From Bacteroidales bacterium (GTDB lineage: Bacteria; Bacteroidota; Bacteroidia; Bacteroidales; UBA7960): a stretch of 34,350 nucleotides of DNA. Every line of letters starts with the position of its first letter. The stretch's first letter is position 1. Below, one piece after another: positions 25,178 through 34,181 of the stretch. The stretch covers positions 1 through 34,350 of the forward strand of contig SLQX01000292.1 in NCBI GenBank assembly GCA_007131245.1, in the 5' to 3' direction. Both the position numbers and the translations under genes were made by a program. A model generated the notes under the pieces. It had not been told where the DNA came from and did no database searches. It saw nothing but the letters and a program-made list of their open reading frames with translations.

Positions 25178-26413
25178 TCATGAAGCCAAGCGGCTTGTAT
25201 TACTGCGGCTTCGCAGAAATACGAACACAATATTCAGCAGGATGACACCTGAAAGGATTAAGTGGATCTGGTTAAAGTTAAAATTGCTCTCCAGTATTGA
25301 ACTGTAAACAACAGGGCCTGCAGCGGTACTGATAACCATTACAAAGGTAAAGATGCTGCGGATACTCCCCAGGCTTTTTACCCCAAATGTTTCTGCATAC
25401 AATGCATTGGAAACAGTGGGATTTGCCCCTGCTGACATCCCTACTAAAAACCAAAAGATGGTTGTCGTTGCCGGATGTGAATGCAGGGCAAGTGTTGCAA
25501 TACCCAAGGCCATAGGAACCAAAACAAAAGGGAAAATTTTCCTGGCTGTGAACCTGTCGGTTAGGGGGCCTGCAGCGATGGAGAATACCAAAGAAGAGAC
25601 AGCATAGGCGCCGATGTTTAATGCCATCCACTCTATGGTCCATCCCTTGAATTCAGCTATAAAAGTTTGGAAGAAAAACAAAGCTGTAAGGGTAAAACCT
25701 GTAATAAAAGCCGTAGGCGCAAAGGTGTAAAAATCTGCTTTCCTGATAATATCCCGTTGACTCCAGTAACGATCCTGTTCCGGGCTGGCTTTTGCCTGGG
25801 GTGCCAGTATGCCTTCTTCCCGGATTTTACTTTTATTGAAATTTTTAAGCAGAAAGAAAACCAGTGGCAATAGAACTACTAGTATTACTGCTGCGCTCAA
25901 AAGAAAAGACTCCCGCCATCCCAGCAACATGATAACCGAAACCACAGAAATTGGGAAAACAGCTTCTGCCATTGGAAATCCCAGGTAAGCGATACTCAGG
26001 GCTTTACCCCGTGCCTTGGAAAAATACCGTCCCATAGCGGTCATGGATGTGTGAGTCAACATCCCCTGTCCGAAAAAACGTAGCATGAAAATCGCCACAA
26101 AGAGCATGTAAAGGTTTATGGATATGCCAGCTAAGAGATTGGCCGCAATGATGCCGGTAATAACCAAAAGGGTAAACCTTTGAAGCGGTATTCGATCGAT
26201 GAACTTACCCGCAAAAATGATGGTAATGCCGCTGCATAGTGTTGCGATAGCATAAATACGGCTATAGGCCCCCTGGCTAATGTCAAATTCTTTAATGATT
26301 TCAGGGATATACAAAGACAGAAGGAATGTTTGCCCAAAGCCCGAAAAAAAAGTAAGAATAATGGCAAAAATCAGAATTCTGCTGTTTGAAACGAAGAACC
26401 TGTAATAATTCAT
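25178..26413 (-). CDS. Major facilitator superfamily transporter
   Basis: This is a 411-residue inner-membrane secondary transporter with about twelve hydrophobic segments and a charged central loop near residues 195-225 ('KNFNKSKIREEG', 'SPEQDRYWSQRD'). MFS features include 'GKFIDRIPLQRFTLLV' after segment 2, 'RYFSKARGKALSIAYLGFPM' and 'GPLTDRFTARKIFP'. The overall pattern resembles the oxalate/formate antiporter-like and related monocarboxylate branches, but substrate cannot be told from sequence. It follows prfC in the same direction after 93 bases. GATCTTTG on the minus strand (26457-26464) differs from TAnnTTTG at the first base and could be a weak promoter of its own. Confidence 0.9.
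   Translation of the reverse strand: MNYYRFFVSNSRILIFAIILTFFSGFGQTFLLSLYIPEIIKEFDISQGAYSRIYAIATLCSGITIIFAGKFIDRIPLQRFTLLVITGIIAANLLAGISINLYMLFVAIFMLRFFGQGMLTHTSMTAMGRYFSKARGKALSIAYLGFPMAEAVFPISVVSVIMLLGWRESFLLSAAVILVVLLPLVFFLLKNFNKSKIREEGILAPQAKASPEQDRYWSQRDIIRKADFYTFAPTAFITGFTLTALFFFQTFIAEFKGWTIEWMALNIGAYAVSSLVFSIAAGPLTDRFTARKIFPFVLVPMALGIATLALHSHPATTTIFWFLVGMSAGANPTVSNALYAETFGVKSLGSIRSIFTFVMVISTAAGPVVYSSILESNFNFNQIHLILSGVILLNIVFVFLRSRSNTSRLAS
25183..25216. repeat. Two small hairpins at the yitT/MFS 3' junction
   Basis: AAGCC/GGCTT (25183-25196) and CTGCG/CGCAG around GCTT (25203-25216) lie within the last codons of the MFS gene, just past the YitT-family stop. They have no T-run and may act as weak stops for the + strand transcript. 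Confidence 0.35.
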
Positions 26414-26506
26414 TAAATATTTTTTCCTTTAGGATGAAAATGCAGTTAAATAAATTCAAAGATCCTGGTCGTACTTGCCAATACCGGAGTTATAAAAGGC
26501 TCCCGT

Positions 26507-28123
26507 TTAAATCACTTCCCAGGAAAAATGAAACTTCAAATCGGGGAAGTTTTCCATGGACCTTTTTAGTAGCCATTCTGATTCGGCAAGAAAAACGTAG
26601 TTTCCGTATTTGTCGGTGGCAATATTGCGGTACTTTTGGGTTACAAACTCTTCAAGCTGGCGGGCATTGTCGGAGGTAACCCAAACGGCTTTGTGAAAGT
26701 TGATAAAATCGAACCTGCAGGATGCTCCATATTCATGCAAAAGCCTGAATTGAATAACCTCAAACTGCAGTTCTCCCACTGTTCCAATGATTCTGCGGTT
26801 TCCGGGCTGCTGTGTAAATAGCTGCGCCACTCCTTCATCTGTAAGCTGCTTGATCCCTTTTTCAAGCTGTTTGGATTTCATCGGGTCGGTATTTACCAGC
26901 TCTTTGAAAATTTCGGGAGAGAAAGTGGGAATTCCTTTAAAAATGATCTTTTCTCCCGTGGTGAGGGTATCGCCTATACGGAAATTGCCCGTATCATGCA
27001 GCCCCACAATATCTCCCGGGAAAGCTTCTTCAATTACGGATTTGTCATTGGCCATAAAGCTTGTGGGGTTGCTGAACTTAAAAGTCTTTCCTTGCTTTAC
27101 GTGCAGATAGTTTTTGTTTCTTTCGAATTTGCCTGAGCATATACGCAAAAAGGCGATACGGTCACGATGCCTGGGATCAAGGTTGGCATGGATTTTAAAC
27201 ACAAAACCACTGAAGTCCTCTTCTGTGGGATCCACCTGGCGCATATCTGAATTTCGTTCCATAGGCGGGGGGGCAATTTTCACAAAAGTATCCAGCAATT
27301 CTTTTACTCCAAAGTTGTTTAAAGCACTTCCAAAGAAAACCGGGGCCACATCGCCGCTCAAATAGGAGTTTTCATCAAAAGGATCATACACCCCTTCCAC
27401 CAGGTCAGCATCATCTCTTAAGGTTTGTGCATGGTCGTCAATGAGCTCATCCAAAACAGGGTCGTTAATAGAGTCAATTTGGGTGATTTCATCCCCCAGC
27501 TTTTGCTTGTTGGGCTTAAAAAAGTATATCTGGTTATTTATAAGATGATAAACCCCCTGGAATTCTTTACCCATGCCAATGGGCCAGGTAACAGGCCTTA
27601 CTTTGATTTGCAGCTTTTCTTCTATTTCATCAAGGATATCAAAAGCGTTCTGACCGTCTCGATCAAGCTTATTCACAAAAATGATAACCGGGGTGTTGCG
27701 CATGCGGCAAACCTTCATGAGTTTTTCGGTTTGGGTTTCCACACCTTTTGCGCAGTCAATAACCAGTATTACACTGTCTACAGCAGTCAGGGTGCGATAG
27801 GTGTCTTCGGCAAAGTCCTGGTGACCCGGGGTGTCCAGCAGGTTGATTTTGATGCCCTGGTACTCAAACCCCATAACCGATGTGGCTACCGAAATTCCTC
27901 TTTGTCTTTCTATCTCCATAAAATCAGATGTGGCTCCCTGCTTTATCTTGTTGGATTTTACAGCTCCTGCCGTTTGGATGGCGCCTCCAAAAAGCAACAG
28001 CTTTTCTGTAAGGGTGGTTTTGCCGGCATCGGGGTGACTGATGATGCCAAAGGTTCTTCTGCGGGTGATCTCTTTACTCAATAAAGCGTTTTTTTTCTTG
28101 CTGCTGACTGTTTTTGTTTCCAA
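26507..28123 (-). CDS. prfC: Peptide chain release factor 3
   Basis: RF3 is a GTPase that removes RF1 and RF2 from the ribosome after peptide release. The 538-residue protein shows the GTPase motifs G1 'HPDAGKTT' (30-37), the G2 region 'IERQRGISV', G3 'DTPGHQDF' (97-104) and G4 'NKLD' (151-154). The central domain has '[19 protein letters not shown]', and the C-terminal domain has '[18 protein letters not shown]', both typical of RF3 rather than EF-G. The ATG at 28123 gives a normal N-terminus. A TACTTTTG element on the minus strand lies about 125 bases upstream. The MFS gene follows in the same direction. Confidence 0.97.
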   Translation of the reverse strand: METKTVSSKKKNALLSKEITRRRTFGIISHPDAGKTTLTEKLLLFGGAIQTAGAVKSNKIKQGATSDFMEIERQRGISVATSVMGFEYQGIKINLLDTPGHQDFAEDTYRTLTAVDSVILVIDCAKGVETQTEKLMKVCRMRNTPVIIFVNKLDRDGQNAFDILDEIEEKLQIKVRPVTWPIGMGKEFQGVYHLINNQIYFFKPNKQKLGDEITQIDSINDPVLDELIDDHAQTLRDDADLVEGVYDPFDENSYLSGDVAPVFFGSALNNFGVKELLDTFVKIAPPPMERNSDMRQVDPTEEDFSGFVFKIHANLDPRHRDRIAFLRICSGKFERNKNYLHVKQGKTFKFSNPTSFMANDKSVIEEAFPGDIVGLHDTGNFRIGDTLTTGEKIIFKGIPTFSPEIFKELVNTDPMKSKQLEKGIKQLTDEGVAQLFTQQPGNRRIIGTVGELQFEVIQFRLLHEYGASCRFDFINFHKAVWVTSDNARQLEEFVTQKYRNIATDKYGNYVFLAESEWLLKRSMENFPDLKFHFSWEVI

Positions 28124-28247
28124 TGTATGTTAAATGTTTATGGGTTTGCTGGGAATGAAAAATTGTTGTAAGGGTGTTGGATTATAGTTGCTCGTGTCTT
28201 TATGAGTCTCATAAAAAACACCCCATCTTCCTGTTTTTATTTTTTTG

Positions 28248-28255
28248 CAAAAGTA
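28248..28255 (-). promoter_or_regulatory. Probable promoter element of prfC
   Basis: The minus strand reads TACTTTTG, an exact TAnnTTTG match, giving a leader of roughly 115-120 bases before the prfC ATG. Confidence 0.5.
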
Positions 28256-28344
28256 CACATAATTCCCGAAGGTAAAAGGGATTATCCTTTTAGCCACTTT
28301 GTTGATGAAAAACTTTGGCCCGATAGGGTTAGCGCATACAATGG

Positions 28345-30813
28345 CTATTGTTTGAGTTCAAAGACAAGACCTTGCAGATGGTGTATTTCGCCCGATTTGT
28401 CCATGAGCAAAGAGCCATGCTCTCCCACATGGTGGTAGTTTCCTTTATTATCTTTGATTCGGTATTCGGTGTAAAAGTTGGATTTTTTCTGCATGGCTTC
28501 CTCGATGGCCTTGTTTACTTTGTCAATGTCATCGGGGTGGATTAATTCGGCAAATACTACCGAACGATGTTTTACAAAGTCATCAGCTGTATAACCGGTA
28601 ATTTTTTCACAATAATCACTTATGTAATCCATAGTGAAATCTTCATCCGGCAAGCATTGATATACAATTCCCGGCATATTGTCTACCAGGGCTCCTAACT
28701 CGTTTTTCACCCGTTCTATCTCGGCCTGGTTGTCCTCCATGGCCTCCATGGTTTGGCGTAGTTCCTCTTCCTGAGCATGCATCTCTTCCATTTTTTGTTT
28801 CAGATCGGCCTGTACTTCTTCATCTTTCACTTTTTGTTCTTCACTTTTACGGGCCATTTCTTCCTGTGTGGCTTCCAACTCTTCCATGTTTTGTCTCATC
28901 TCTTCTTCCTGTGCTTTCATCTCCTCTGCTTGTTGCTGCGACTGTTCAAGCAACTGTGCTGTTTTAAGGTTGATCTTTACACTTGAAAGGGTAGATGCAA
29001 TGCTTTCAGCTATTTTTTCCAAAAATTCTATTTCATGAGGCTCCAGCTCACGGAATGAGGCAAGCTCGACCACCCCGTAAATCTCCTCATTGAGTTTTAA
29101 GGGTACTATCAGAAGTGTATTGGGGGATGCATCTCCCAAGCCACTGGTAATGTTGATATAATCATCGGGAATTTGCTTCAGGTAGATGGTTTGCTTTTCA
29201 AGGAAACATGTCCCGGTTAAACCTTCTCCTATTTCCACCTTTTTGGTAAGAAACTTTTGCCGATCAAAAGCATAGCAAGCCATCAATTCCAAAAACTTGT
29301 TGTTTTCATCTTCATCATTGAGGATGAAAAGTCCTCCCTGGTTGATATTCAGGTATTTTACAAGGTTTCGGATAATGTCGAAAGAAAGGACCTCCAGATT
29401 GTCGTTATTTTGTCTCAAGATGTCGCTGAACCGGGCCAGACCTTCCGTTGTCCAGTTTCGTTTCTCATCTTCTTTACGGCGTTTCTCATCCTCCAGCTCC
29501 GCTTTTTTCAGGCTCTCCTTCATATCTATAAGTGCATTGCCCAGTATATCTTCATCACTCAAAGGTTTGAATTCATGGTCAAAATTCTTTTTCTCGATTT
29601 CATTGGCAAAAACAGCCGTTGCATTCAAACCCTCTATGAGCTTATTGAGTGACTGAGCAATTTTCCCAATTTCATCTTCACGCTGTGTTTGGTAGGTTGC
29701 CGTTTTAGTTCCCAGAGCAAGGGTTTCAAGCCTTGAAGATATATCAATGATAGGGTCTGTTATTCTTTTCATAATAAACCGCAGAAAAATAATCAGAACG
29801 ATAACGGCGCTGAAGATTCCAATAAGCACCAGGTTACGCGACTCTGCCAGTGCGCGTTTGAGAAAATCATCTTCGGAAACGGTTACTGCAACCCAGGTTT
29901 CATAGGGTTCAAAATACCTGAAAAAGAGTCGTCTCTCCTCGGCCGATGGATCGTCCTCCGGCCATTGGTAGAAATATCCACCCTGCTGCATTTGCTGAAT
30001 GGTTTCAAAAAGACTGGAACCCGATATATCGATACCTTCCTGGGTGGGGTGTATGAGGATATTACCTTGGTTGTCGATGAGCATGGGGTAGCCCGATTCC
30101 AAATAATTAATTTCCGAAAACATTGTTTGCAGATATGCCAGGTCTTTATCAGGCACCCTCACCGAAAGGCCTGCTTCCACCTGACCATCAATAATGATGG
30201 GTTGGGCGGCTGTTAGATAGCTTTCATCCTCTAATTCAATCCTTCCCTGGTGGTTTTCGTTGTTAACAAATGCCTGGGCCATAGGCGAACCATCTGGAAT
30301 GTAGGTGCCGGTAAGTCGCTGCCCCCTGCTGTCTCTTGCGCTGGTGGACAACATTAAAAATCCTCCGTCAATTCTTTGGTAAATGGTAACCTCTGCGTCT
30401 GTCTGTGAGGATATCCTGTCAACCAGAGAATAGTTATTCCAAAGCGGGCGGTTGTCGACCAACAAGGGATAAATATCCACATTTCGCGCCTGGTTGCTTT
30501 GTTGATTGATGGCAGAAACACCTATGCTTAGGGTGTCATAGGTAATTGTCCCGGCATGGTTGAGTATCTCATCAGCAACTTGCAGGGCCAGGTTGGCATA
30601 TTCCAACTTCCCCTGGTAGTGAACCTGCAGTAATGCATGCAAGTCGTTGGTATGTGATTCGAACCTGTCGGTATTCTGTTGAATTTCGTCTGACTGCCGA
30701 CTTACATAAACGACCACGCCCAGTGCTGATATGATAAATATTACCAATACTAAAATCATCACAGTAAACTTGGTGTTTATGGTCAGCTTGTTCCAATTTT
30801 TTCTCAGGCTCAT
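28345..30813 (-). CDS. Membrane sensor with Cache, HAMP, GAF, coiled-coil and PAS domains, no kinase domain
   Basis: This 822-residue receptor has membrane segments at about 16-38 and 328-348. A periplasmic Cache-type sensor (about 40-325) lies between them ('GYPMLIDNQGNILIHPTQEG'). Inside the cell follow HAMP (about 348-402), a second HAMP-like helical pair ('FKPLSDEDILGNALIDMKESL'), a GAF domain (about 465-612, 'IGEGLTGTCFLEKQ'), a Glu/Gln-rich coiled coil (about 612-708) and a C-terminal PAS fold (about 708-820, 'DNMPGIVYQC', 'ITGYTADDF', 'IHPDDIDKV'). The frame ends cleanly after the PAS fold. I see no histidine kinase, GGDEF, EAL, HD-GYP, PP2C or methyl-accepting domain, so it must signal through protein contacts or a separate partner. 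It starts 44 bases after the ankyrin gene, so the two are probably co-transcribed. Confidence 0.88.
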   Translation of the reverse strand: MSLRKNWNKLTINTKFTVMILVLVIFIISALGVVVYVSRQSDEIQQNTDRFESHTNDLHALLQVHYQGKLEYANLALQVADEILNHAGTITYDTLSIGVSAINQQSNQARNVDIYPLLVDNRPLWNNYSLVDRISSQTDAEVTIYQRIDGGFLMLSTSARDSRGQRLTGTYIPDGSPMAQAFVNNENHQGRIELEDESYLTAAQPIIIDGQVEAGLSVRVPDKDLAYLQTMFSEINYLESGYPMLIDNQGNILIHPTQEGIDISGSSLFETIQQMQQGGYFYQWPEDDPSAEERRLFFRYFEPYETWVAVTVSEDDFLKRALAESRNLVLIGIFSAVIVLIIFLRFIMKRITDPIIDISSRLETLALGTKTATYQTQREDEIGKIAQSLNKLIEGLNATAVFANEIEKKNFDHEFKPLSDEDILGNALIDMKESLKKAELEDEKRRKEDEKRNWTTEGLARFSDILRQNNDNLEVLSFDIIRNLVKYLNINQGGLFILNDEDENNKFLELMACYAFDRQKFLTKKVEIGEGLTGTCFLEKQTIYLKQIPDDYINITSGLGDASPNTLLIVPLKLNEEIYGVVELASFRELEPHEIEFLEKIAESIASTLSSVKINLKTAQLLEQSQQQAEEMKAQEEEMRQNMEELEATQEEMARKSEEQKVKDEEVQADLKQKMEEMHAQEEELRQTMEAMEDNQAEIERVKNELGALVDNMPGIVYQCLPDEDFTMDYISDYCEKITGYTADDFVKHRSVVFAELIHPDDIDKVNKAIEEAMQKKSNFYTEYRIKDNKGNYHHVGEHGSLLMDKSGEIHHLQGLVFELKQ

Positions 30814-30857
30814 GGCATTTCTTTTTAGATGTTTATAATTAACAGCCCTTGTTGAAA

Positions 30858-31709
30858 CTATTCTTTAAGCGAATCAAAATACTCCCTGATTTCCATTTGC
30901 ACGAGGGCGTAGTCAAGGGCTGAGGCTCCTGTGTTATCCTTAATGTGAGGATCAGCCTCGTTTTCAATGAGTATTTTTACCATTTCCAGGTTCCCTTCCA
31001 GTACTGCTTTAATGAGGGGTGTTTGCCCTTCTTTATCCTGGATATTAACGTCAGCTCCCAGGCGGATCAGTTCCTGATGCGCAGGAATTCTGTTTCTGTA
31101 AGGATAAATCATTATTACAGGCTTGCCTTCGGGATTCCTTTCATCCATATGGGCTTCGTGCTCTACCAGCAGGTTAACAAGTTCAATATTATCACCAATA
31201 TGCATGGCACGCATAAGGGGGGTAACTCCATTCATATCTGTTGTGTTGGGTTCTGCCCCGTTTTCAAGTAACATCCTGGCTTCCCGTGTGTTATTTGCAT
31301 TGACTGCTACGATAAGTGCAGTGGCTCCATTATTGGCCTGCAATTCAAGGTCTGCTCCGTTGTTAATGAGAAAGTTCATTATCCGGCGATTGCGTTGAAT
31401 GGTTGCTTCCATCAGCGGCGTAAAGCCAATGTGGTTTTGAATATTGACGTTGGCATTGTTTTCAACCAAAATTACGGCTATGCGATAGTGGTTCACCTCC
31501 GCGGCACCTATAAGGGGGATGTACTGCGGATTACCATCTCCATTGGGGTTGTCTCCCCGCGACAGATATCTGTTGGTGCGTGATCTGTTGTTGTCCATTA
31601 CTGCATTATAGAGGCGTGACTGACTTATTAGTTCTCCTGATATAAGAATTAATAAGGAAAAGAGTAAAATCCCGGGAAAAACTGAAAAACCTGTTTGATT
31701 TTTACGCAT
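30858..31709 (-). CDS. Secreted ankyrin-repeat protein
   Basis: The 283-residue protein has an N-terminal signal peptide ('FPGILLFSLLILISGELISQ', cleavage near 30) and then about seven ankyrin repeats of 31-34 residues. Each has the 'TPLMEA/ALIVAV/TPLMRA/TPLIKA' helix start and the '...LLxNGAD/VENNANV/IENEADP' end. One repeat near 195-215 is degenerate ('NPEGKPVIMIYPYRNRIPAH'). Ankyrin stacks bind other proteins; the target is unknown. With the signal peptide it should act in the periplasm or outside. It precedes the Cache sensor gene by 44 bases in the same direction, and an exact TAnnTTTG element is found upstream, so this gene probably leads a two-gene operon. No lipobox Cys was seen. Confidence 0.88.
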   Translation of the reverse strand: MRKNQTGFSVFPGILLFSLLILISGELISQSRLYNAVMDNNRSRTNRYLSRGDNPNGDGNPQYIPLIGAAEVNHYRIAVILVENNANVNIQNHIGFTPLMEATIQRNRRIMNFLINNGADLELQANNGATALIVAVNANNTREARMLLENGAEPNTTDMNGVTPLMRAMHIGDNIELVNLLVEHEAHMDERNPEGKPVIMIYPYRNRIPAHQELIRLGADVNIQDKEGQTPLIKAVLEGNLEMVKILIENEADPHIKDNTGASALDYALVQMEIREYFDSLKE

Positions 31710-31751
31710 AGTTGGATAAGATTTAACTTGTTGATTGAATGGTTTGTTTTA

Positions 31752-31759
31752 CAAATGTA
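31752..31759 (-). promoter_or_regulatory. Promoter element of the ankyrin-sensor operon
   Basis: The minus strand reads TACATTTG, an exact TAnnTTTG match, 42 bases upstream of the ankyrin ATG at 31709. Confidence 0.55.
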
Positions 31760-31906
31760 GACTAAAAAAAGCTTTTAAAAATCAGTATTCTTATGGAAAT
31801 TTCCACTTTTGTCATTGGGTTATTGAGGAAAAAGTAATTCATCGCAACGGACTCCCTTACCATCCATGTGAGTTTTCATCTCTGAGCTTGCTGGAAACAT
31901 CTGTTT

Positions 31907-32141
31907 ATGAATAAAAAAGATGTGGTTTGCAAATCAATAATCCTGCCAATTGTGGCATACCAACCCTCTACGACACTTGGTGTTGGGGCTGGATTTTATT
32001 TGGGCAGTCGGCAATGGACCTTTATCCCTATTTGATAGATAATAATGTAAGGGTCTCAAAAACTACCTGCATTGTTTTCACAATTACGTTATCTTAGTAC
32101 CAGAAAAATGTATGATATTTTGACCTTTCAGGACAAAGATA
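31907..32141 (+). pseudogene. Degraded fragment resembling a BamA-like outer-membrane barrel protein
   Basis: From ATG 31907 a 42-codon frame reads MNKKDVV..., then 'LPIVAYQPSTTLGVGAGFYL', and stops at TGA 32033-32035. The block 'LP-aYxPxTxxxxGaGxYL' resembles the start of the BamA/TamA-like barrel region of Bacteroidota surface proteins. In another frame from 32038 the text continues 'DNNVRVSKTTCIVFTITLS', then a TAG, 'YQKNV', a TGA and 'YFDLSGQR'. This recalls the next conserved block (R-x-S ... YT ... Q). Two consecutive blocks in the right order, split by a frameshift and stops, suggest a remnant rather than chance. The match is from memory of the family. No complete copy lies in this window. 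Confidence 0.4.
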
Positions 32142-32187
32142 AGTTAAGGGTCAAAATGGGATTATCCGTAATACTAATAAGCAGACA

Positions 32188-32592
32188 ATGAGAATTTTTT
32201 GTGCATTTGTTTTTAGTTTGATTTCGGTTTGCCTGGTGGCAGATGAGCCCGGCGAACTCGTTTTTGATGGAAAAGCATTGATTTTGCAGGGTGAAACAGA
32301 ATATATTGACCTGGGAACCTTACGCCAGGGTGAAACCGCTCTGAAAAACATTACCATTCATAACCGCTCCGAAAAGATTCTACGGATTGTAAATGTACGC
32401 GGGGGTTGTGGGCTGTCGGTGCCAGCCTGGCCCCGTGGACTGATGCAGCCCGGGCAAAAAGAGAATTTGCAATTCCGGCTCAATACATCAAGGATTGGCC
32501 CCATCGACAAGGTGCTAACCCTACATGCCAATACCTGGGCAACCACCACACTCATCAAAATCAAGGGAAACGTAAAACCCGCCAAAGATTGA
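32188..32592 (+). CDS. Small secreted DUF1573 protein
   Basis: The 134-residue protein has a signal peptide ('MRIFCAFVFSLISVCLVADE') and a single DUF1573-type immunoglobulin-like domain. Typical pieces are 'IDLGTLRQGETALKNITIHN', 'ILRIVNVRGGCGLSVPAWP', 'LMQPGQKENLQFRLN', 'GPIDKVLTLHAN' and 'TTLIKIKGNV'. In this family the central 'CGC' is common; here it reads CGL, so only one of the two Cys is kept. DUF1573 proteins are frequent in Bacteroidota envelopes and their function is unknown. No lipobox was seen. The neighbouring aminotransferase gene lies 250 bases downstream and looks separately transcribed. Confidence 0.82.
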   Translation: MRIFCAFVFSLISVCLVADEPGELVFDGKALILQGETEYIDLGTLRQGETALKNITIHNRSEKILRIVNVRGGCGLSVPAWPRGLMQPGQKENLQFRLNTSRIGPIDKVLTLHANTWATTTLIKIKGNVKPAKD

Positions 32593-32818
32593 AAGTTGTT
32601 TACGTCCTTTACCCCAAAAGGGGATGAAACCCATAAAGAAGATCTAACAGAATTTATTACTGTCTTTTACAGGAATGGTTTTTCTTTTTACAGGCCTGGG
32701 TTAAAAGGTGGTGTCATTTATCGCCACCCCCGTGATCCTTTATTTTACTTTCTACAGGTTATCCCGCGAAATTCTATGAACTGGCTCTGGGGGGTTAGGT
32801 AATTAGTGAAATATTTAC

Positions 32819-32826
32819 AATCTTTG
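32819..32826 (+). promoter_or_regulatory. Probable promoter element of the aminotransferase gene
   Basis: AATCTTTG differs from TAnnTTTG at its first base. It lies 43 bases upstream of the ATG at 32870 and only 16 bases upstream of the alternative ATG at 32843. Confidence 0.4.
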
Positions 32827-32869
32827 CCGGACTTATGAATCAATGTCAATTTCAATAAAAAGTACAGTT

Positions 32870-34069
32870 ATGCCTAAAATATCAGATAAAGGCCGTCAGA
32901 TGCCTGAAAGCCCCATACGCAAGCTGGTTCCCTTCGCGGAGAAAGCAAAAAAAGCGGGCAGAAAAGTTTATCATTTGAATATCGGGCAACCCGATATCCC
33001 CACTCCAAAGTCGATGATCGATGCCATGCACAATCTGGATATTGATGTAATTGCTTACAGCCATTCGGCCGGAATTCTTTCTTATCGTGAGAAAATGTGT
33101 GAATATTACCGCAAGCACAATATTCACATAGATCCTGAGCAGATTATTGTTGCCGCAGGAGCTTCAGAGGCTATCCTTTTTGGTGTGCAATCCTGCCTCA
33201 ACCCCGGTGATGAAATCATTATTCCCGAGCCTTTTTATGCCAACTACAACGGATTTGCCATTAGTGCCGGAGTAAAGGTTAAACCCATCATTTCCAGCAT
33301 TGAATCAGGCTTTGCTTTGCCTCCCATCTCTGAGTTTGAGAAGGCCATTGGTCCAAACACGAAGGCAATCATGGTATGCAACCCCAACAACCCTACGGGT
33401 TATCTTTATTCTGCCGATGAGTTGGAGGTGCTTCGTCAGATTGTGAAAAAGTATGACTTATTTTTATTTGCCGATGAAGTTTACCGGGAGTTTTGCTATG
33501 ATGGTACAGTACATCATTCAGTGATGAATCTTGAGGGCATTGAGGATAATGTGGTATTGTTCGATTCCGTTTCCAAACGTTACAGTGCCTGTGGTGTGCG
33601 CATCGGAGCCATGATTTCCCGCAATAAAGAGGTTATGTCTACTGCCCTGAAGTTTGCACAAGCCAGACTGAGCCCCCCATCCCTGGGTCAAATCGCCGCC
33701 GAAGCTGCCATGGAAACTCCTGATAGTTATTTTACCGAGGTAATGGGAGAATATCTAAAACGCCGTGATGTTGTGGTAGAAATGATGAGTAAAATGGAAG
33801 GGGTGGTTTGTCCAAAGCCTAAAGGTGCCTTTTACGTAACAGCCAGCCTGCCCATCGATGACTCTGACAAATTCTGTCAATGGTTGCTTGAAGATTTTGA
33901 GCATGAAAATCAAACGGTAATGATGGCGCCTGCAACCGGCTTTTACTCTACTCCCGGAGCAGGAAAGAATGAAGTGCGAATTTCGTATGTACTTAATGTA
34001 GATGATCTGAAAAATGCAATGAATGCTTTGGAGAAAGCACTCGGGCAATATCCCGGGAAAACGCTTTAG
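32870..34069 (+). CDS. PLP-dependent class I/II aminotransferase
   Basis: This cytosolic fold-type I aminotransferase belongs to the aspartate/aromatic aminotransferase group. Visible features are 'YHLNIGQPDIPTP' near the N-terminus, 'AAGASEAILFGVQSCLNPGD', 'MVCNPNNPTGYLYS' (the NPTG block), 'LFADEVYREF' (the PLP-contacting Asp), 'DSVSKRYSACGVRIGAMIS' with the Schiff-base Lys, and 'NEVRISYVLN' with the substrate-carboxylate Arg. The lysine context 'SVSKRYSACGVRIG' is characteristic of a Bacteroidota subgroup. I start it at ATG 32870 (MPKISDKGRQMP, 399 residues), the usual N-terminus of close relatives as I recall them; ATG 32843 would add nine residues with a leader too short for comfort. The exact amino acid substrate is not settled. 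A strong terminator follows. Confidence 0.94.
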   Translation: MPKISDKGRQMPESPIRKLVPFAEKAKKAGRKVYHLNIGQPDIPTPKSMIDAMHNLDIDVIAYSHSAGILSYREKMCEYYRKHNIHIDPEQIIVAAGASEAILFGVQSCLNPGDEIIIPEPFYANYNGFAISAGVKVKPIISSIESGFALPPISEFEKAIGPNTKAIMVCNPNNPTGYLYSADELEVLRQIVKKYDLFLFADEVYREFCYDGTVHHSVMNLEGIEDNVVLFDSVSKRYSACGVRIGAMISRNKEVMSTALKFAQARLSPPSLGQIAAEAAMETPDSYFTEVMGEYLKRRDVVVEMMSKMEGVVCPKPKGAFYVTASLPIDDSDKFCQWLLEDFEHENQTVMMAPATGFYSTPGAGKNEVRISYVLNVDDLKNAMNALEKALGQYPGKTL

Positions 34070-34139
34070 GACCTGATGAGATTGATGAACAAACTCTCAC
34101 AGTTAAAAGAACGTAGAATCGGATAAAATTCATCCATAC

Positions 34140-34178
34140 AAAAAAGTCCGCAAATCCAAATTGATTGCGGGCTTTTTT
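34140..34178 (+). terminator. Rho-independent terminator after the aminotransferase gene
   Basis: AAAAAAGTCCGCAA pairs with TTGCGGGCTTTTTT (one G-U pair) around an 11-base loop and ends in six T. It is 70 bases after the aminotransferase stop and immediately precedes the group II intron. Confidence 0.88.
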
Positions 34179-34181
34179 AGC

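Noticed and set aside
27425-28084. Plus-strand 219-codon frame inside prfC
   Set aside because: It lies opposite the conserved GTPase domain of prfC and shows no protein family features.
28745-28985. Glu/Gln-rich repetitive stretch read as a tandem DNA repeat
   Set aside because: The repetition is at protein level (coiled coil of the sensor); the DNA copies are too diverged to call a tandem repeat.
32134-32141. Minus-strand TATCTTTG match in the barrel-fragment region
   Set aside because: No minus-strand gene follows before the ankyrin promoter. It could drive a small RNA, but nothing else supports that.
32596-32802. 68-codon plus-strand frame between the DUF1573 and aminotransferase genes
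   Set aside because: No promoter, domain or start context. The gap holds only a CCCCAAAAGGGG palindrome (32612-32623) and a few TACAGG repeats.
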